DNA of 64,000 nt from NCBI GenBank assembly GCA_029531795.1, contig JAPEIS010000008.1, positions 1-64,000 of the forward strand. Direction: 5' to 3'. The translations under genes were made by a program, and so were the position numbers. The notes under the pieces were generated by a model. That model did not search any database. It was not told the DNA's origin and was given only the letters and a program-made list of their open reading frames with translations. Shown here piece by piece: positions 60,591-64,000 of this stretch. This DNA comes from Sclerotinia nivalis. Lineage: Eukaryota; Ascomycota; Leotiomycetes; Helotiales; Sclerotiniaceae. The first letter of the stretch is position 1; each line of letters begins with the position of its first letter.

Positions 60591-61870
60591 CTAAGTAGAA
60601 AACACGAAGATCGGCCGTATCACTCTGATCCAAACAATAAACATTTAAAGAATCGAGAATGCATTATCCTCCCTCAAAACCGTTTTGATGATGATCTTTA
60701 TAAAGATTTGATTGAACATATCAATTTAGCACCAATAGAAACAATAGTACCATTTTACAATCAATCAATTGATGCTTTAATCGATGTAGTGTATATTAGA
60801 TCCGATATCGTAGATCAATTTATCTCTACTCTTAACAATCCATCGATGACTAAATAGCCAAAAGAGCATCGTAAAACCCTCCAAATCATTATACAAGATT
60901 ATTCAATCCAAAATAATAGAATTTACTATCGGGATAAGATTTGGGTTCCACCAGACGATGAGCTTAAACTCCAAATTATCTATCGAATTCATTCTTCTGG
61001 TCCTGCCGGCCATTCTGGTCGAACTAAAACGATCGATCTTGTCTCTCGTACATACTAATGGCCTAACATGCATTTGGAGATCGCGTCCTACGTGAAAGCC
61101 TGTGAACTTTGTACTCGTACCAAATCGTCCAAATCGACGCCTCCCGGATTTCTGAAACCACTGCCTATCCCTTTTCATACATGGTTTGATATCTCAATCG
61201 ATTATATTACACCACTCCCGGATTGCATTCGTTATAATTCTACCTATAAACATATCTTGATAGTAATCTACAGGCTAACCAAAATGAAACATTTCATTGG
61301 TACACACACACTAACAACAAAAAAGCTAATCGATGTTTTTATCAACTGTATCTATACGCTTCATAGACTTCCGGACAATATTATTTCCGATCGGGGAATA
61401 CAGTTCGTATCAGGTTTCTGATCACAACTCTCGGAGCGATTGGGAGTTACTTTAAAACATTCTTCAGCTTTTCATCCTCAAACAGATGGTTAGATTGAGT
61501 ATATTAATTCGGTTCTGAAACAGTATTTACGAGCTTTTGTTAACTATCATCAAGACGATTGGTTGGATTGGCTACCCTTAGCCGAATTTGTATCCAATAA
61601 TTTGGTCTTTGAAACAACTAATTGTTTGTCTTTTTTCGTCAATTACGGTTTTAATCTATATCTAGGTATTGAGTCTAGTAAACCTTATCCACCGAATATG
61701 ACTCTAGTACAAAAACGGGAATTCTTTAAAGGTAATAGGACTGCAGATCGTATAAAACATATCTTGAAGCAACTTCGTACTCTTGTATAGCAAACAGTTG
61801 CTACTTATAAGGATTATACTAACCATCATCGTTCTAACTCACCTCGCTACACAGCTGGCCAGAAAGTCTT
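60591..61870 (+). pseudogene. Gypsy E integrase
   Basis: Zinc-binding part near 60980-61110: His residues in IHSSGPAGHSGRTKT and the Cys pair in ACELCTRTK. Core 61068-61421: [47 protein letters not shown], then TGA in place of the Trp; 61500-61790 continues to EFVSNNLVFETTNCLSFFVN. The D-D catalytic positions are visible (in DYIT and SDRG). Several stops. Confidence 0.85.
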
Positions 61871-62447
61871 TGTCAATACCAAGAATATAAAGACTTCGCA
61901 CAAAACAAAAAAGCTGGATGATAAATGGATCGACCCTTACAAGATTATCAAAATTTATCCTCATACTTGTCTTGTTCAATTACTTAAGAACATTAAAATC
62001 TTCTCTGTTTTTCATTATTCTCTTTTACTTCTAACTTATATTAATCCTCACTTTTCGATTCAAGCAACGATTAACGAGTCAAAATCCCTAACTACACGGG
62101 ATAGAATTTTGGAGCAGAACGACAATGAGAATGAGCCTATTCAGAAATGGATATTTGAAGAAATTCTAAATAATCACAATGAGGATGATTATCATTATTT
62201 GATCAAATGGAGACACTACACACCAACTTAGCAATCAGCTAATGATTTAAAGGGTAACGAGAAAATTCTTATCGAATATTATCGTTTTCATCTAAAGAAA
62301 CCAAAACCGCCAGTTTGGATCCTAAAGCACCCCGACACTACTATATTGCAACCGGAACTACAGAATTTACAATCGAAATCATATAGCGCAATTGTTACAC
62401 CCACTCTACGAAAATCCATTCATATCAAGATTGTTCGTTTCGCTTAA
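61871..62447 (+). pseudogene. Gypsy E integrase C terminus and chromodomain
   Basis: Ends with KLDDKWIDPYKIIKIYPHTC (the GPY/F-like module), then IQKWIFEEILNNHNEDDYHY and LIKWRHYTPT followed by TAG, the core of a chromodomain (the aromatic LIKW is intact). The frame closes at TAA 62445-62447. Chromodomains in this position mark chromoviruses and are thought to steer integration into heterochromatin. Confidence 0.85.
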
Positions 62448-62599
62448 AGGTATATTACATATTATAACAATAAGGGATATAACATCATTGGGGGATATCA
62501 TATATTTTTGTTCAGGGATTTAATTGAAAAAAGAGATTTATATTTTTTCTTTATTTTTCTTTATTTTTTAATACCCATTTGGGGTCAAATGGGTTTCTT

Positions 62600-62612
62600 G
62601 AGGAGGGGATAC
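62600..62612 (+). promoter_or_regulatory. Polypurine tract of Gypsy E
   Basis: 'gaggaggggatac' lies directly before the 3' LTR (TGTTACAG at 62613), the expected place for the plus-strand primer of reverse transcription. Confidence 0.75.
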
Positions 62613-62775
62613 TGTTACAGGTTCATCTCCCTTCATCTGCACATGATCATGTGTGCTTTAGGCACATATGCATACATTCACTTCTATATAGTCAGATCAC
62701 CTCCTTGACCTTCTTCTCCTCCTCGTAGTACAACAATAGATCAAACCTACACATACCTTTTCCCTCACCGTAATA
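62613..62775 (+). repeat. 3' LTR of Gypsy E
   Basis: 163 bp, the partner of 50046-50208; the differences seen are transitions. It ends CCGTAATA, followed by the target-site copy 'attga'. Confidence 0.92.
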
Positions 62776-64000
62776 ATTGATATAATATTGAAACGATATA
62801 AATATATTGTAGAGATCGAAAGGTATAACCAAAGATTCAAAAAGATCAAAACAAATAATGAATATAATTTTTTATTCATCTTTTTCAACGATTCGCAATT
62901 TGTTGAATGCTGTAATGATATCAAGTTTGATGTAAATTTTTGTATTGCAAAGAGCGTTCAATGTTTCGTGAACGATGGGTAATAGATAATAATTCTTTAT
63001 AGTAATGTTATTTAGTTTTCGATAATCTTGATAAATACGGACCCCCTTTTCTGGCTTGACAATCAATAGTAAAGGAAAGGTGTATTGTGATTTCGATTCC
63101 CGAATGAACTTTTTGAAGAGATTATCATTAAACTATTTGCGCATTATTATCAATTCTATTAGCGATAAAGGGCGGTTTTTGAAATAAGGTAGTTTTTTAT
63201 TAAGTATCAATTCAATTTTGTAATCCTAAATTCAACGAAATGGTAATTTATCTATATAACGTGGAAGGAAGATAGGAAATTTGTCTTGTAATTATATAGA
63301 AAGCCTTTGTTGTATTTGATCGTTATTAAAAGGAAATTTGCCAATTAAAAATTTGTTGATATTAGCTTTAGAGACCTTTCGCAAATGAAACGGCTTATAA
63401 CAATCGTATATAAAATCATAAAGTTGCAATAAGATTCTAGAGAGTATCTCTGTTATATTGTTTTGCCCTTGTAAAATCGATCGAAAATCCCTTTCTGTGA
63501 GTGTCGAGGACAATATAGTTTATCGTAGATGATCTTGTTCAACAGTTTTCTATACAGCATCCAATTCATCTTATATCAATCGGATAGCCCGAATGTTATC
63601 TTATTGACAAAACGAAACAAAACTAGAAGTTTGCAATTAACAAATATTATCCATATTTGGGTTTGTATCTTTGTAAATAGATATAGGGAGTTCTCCAATA
63701 GAAAACAAGGGCAAACAGTTTTTTGGATTATGAATAGACCGATACCGATCTGCAATCTTTAAGATTGATTTTGGATACGAACAATTGGGAATCATTTGTA
63801 TTTGATTATTTGGTTTTCTGTAATGCTTTATTCGATAATGATTTATACTAGGTATTAGACCTTGTTGAAATTCGAGATCAATAGAAAAATCGTCAGATTG
63901 TAATATGTAATCTTCATTTGGTATCTCTTCAATAGAAGGTTTTTTATAAAAAGTTCTTTTAAAAATAAAAAACGTTTGAATAGATGAACAATCGATATCA
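62776..64000 (-). mobile_element. Gypsy element D, right part, cut by the window edge
   Basis: Continues element D after element E. On the minus strand, 63066-62776 is the reverse transcriptase (RIYQDYRKLNNITIKNYYLL, HETLNALCNTKIYIKLDI, RIVEKDE), which joins QYYIN at 62776 to HILFDELDKY at 50040. From 63160 to 64000 lies the linker between protease and reverse transcriptase (63513-63292: LTERDFRSILQGQNNITEIL, DCYKPFHLRKVSKANINKFL). Several stops. Protease and Gag lie beyond the window. Confidence 0.88.

Larger units (their letters stand above)
50046..62775 (+). mobile_element. Gypsy element E (chromovirus type) with nested LINE
   Basis: LTRs of 163 bp (50046-50208 and 62613-62775) and the duplication 'attga' (50041-50045 and 62776-62780). 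Inserted in the reverse transcriptase of element D, which is its own family in the opposite orientation. Without the LINE it is about 6.75 kb. Order: Gag, protease, linker (interrupted by LINE B), reverse transcriptase, RNase H, integrase, chromodomain, polypurine tract, LTR. Scattered stops throughout. Confidence 0.94.

Noticed and set aside
1..64000. tRNA, rRNA or centromere elements
   Set aside because: I looked for tRNA-like B boxes and rRNA-like conserved stretches and saw none; AT-rich parts are explained by subtelomere and RIP-mutated repeats.

Overview
The window starts at a chromosome end: 20-odd copies of CCCTAA fill the first 124 bases, so position 1 is the left telomere. TTAGGG-type telomeres, short introns of about 45-120 nt with GT..AG ends, a telomere-linked RecQ-type helicase, Tad1-like LINEs, chromodomain Gypsy elements and a Fot1/pogo transposon point to a filamentous ascomycete (Pezizomycotina). 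A Leotiomycete is a guess only. Nearly every repeat copy carries C-to-T and G-to-A changes and the matching nonsense codons (CAA/CAG to TAA/TAG, TGG to TGA), as repeat-induced point mutation (RIP) would leave.

Layout. 1-4.0 kb: telomere and AT-rich subtelomere made of several tandem-repeat families. 4.0-9.3 kb: a decayed telomere-linked helicase gene transcribed towards the telomere, preceded by an 18-bp minisatellite. 9.4-14.1 kb: a 4.2-kb element with 473-bp direct terminal repeats and one large reading frame of unknown function. 14.3-16.0 kb: unique DNA with a two-exon small gene and a five-exon secreted-protein gene. 17.2-23.1 kb: full-length LINE on the minus strand (LINE A). 23.7-29.5 kb: unique DNA with an intact five-exon CorA-like gene and a broken gene with a possible zinc-cluster motif and an RRM. 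29.65-30.03 kb: a lone LTR-like sequence. 30.1-31.9 kb: a Fot1/pogo element.

From 31.95 kb to the end there is a nest of retroelements that can be dissected by target-site duplications. An old Gypsy element (C) was split by Gypsy elements A (31,973-38,644, minus), B (40,389-46,472, plus) and D (47,027 to beyond the window, minus). A and B belong to one family. D was split inside its reverse transcriptase by E (50,046-62,775, plus), a member of D's own family. E was then split by full-length LINE B (53,171-59,136). Element A also carries an 865-bp insertion whose 3' part is a LINE tail and whose 5' part is unrelated DNA: a template-switch chimera.

Likely functional genes are few: the secreted protein (15,012-15,855), the CorA-like protein (23,711-26,290) and perhaps the 80-residue protein (14,538-14,830). 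I saw no tRNA, rRNA or CRISPR array. All calls come from reading the sequence; no database search was run.
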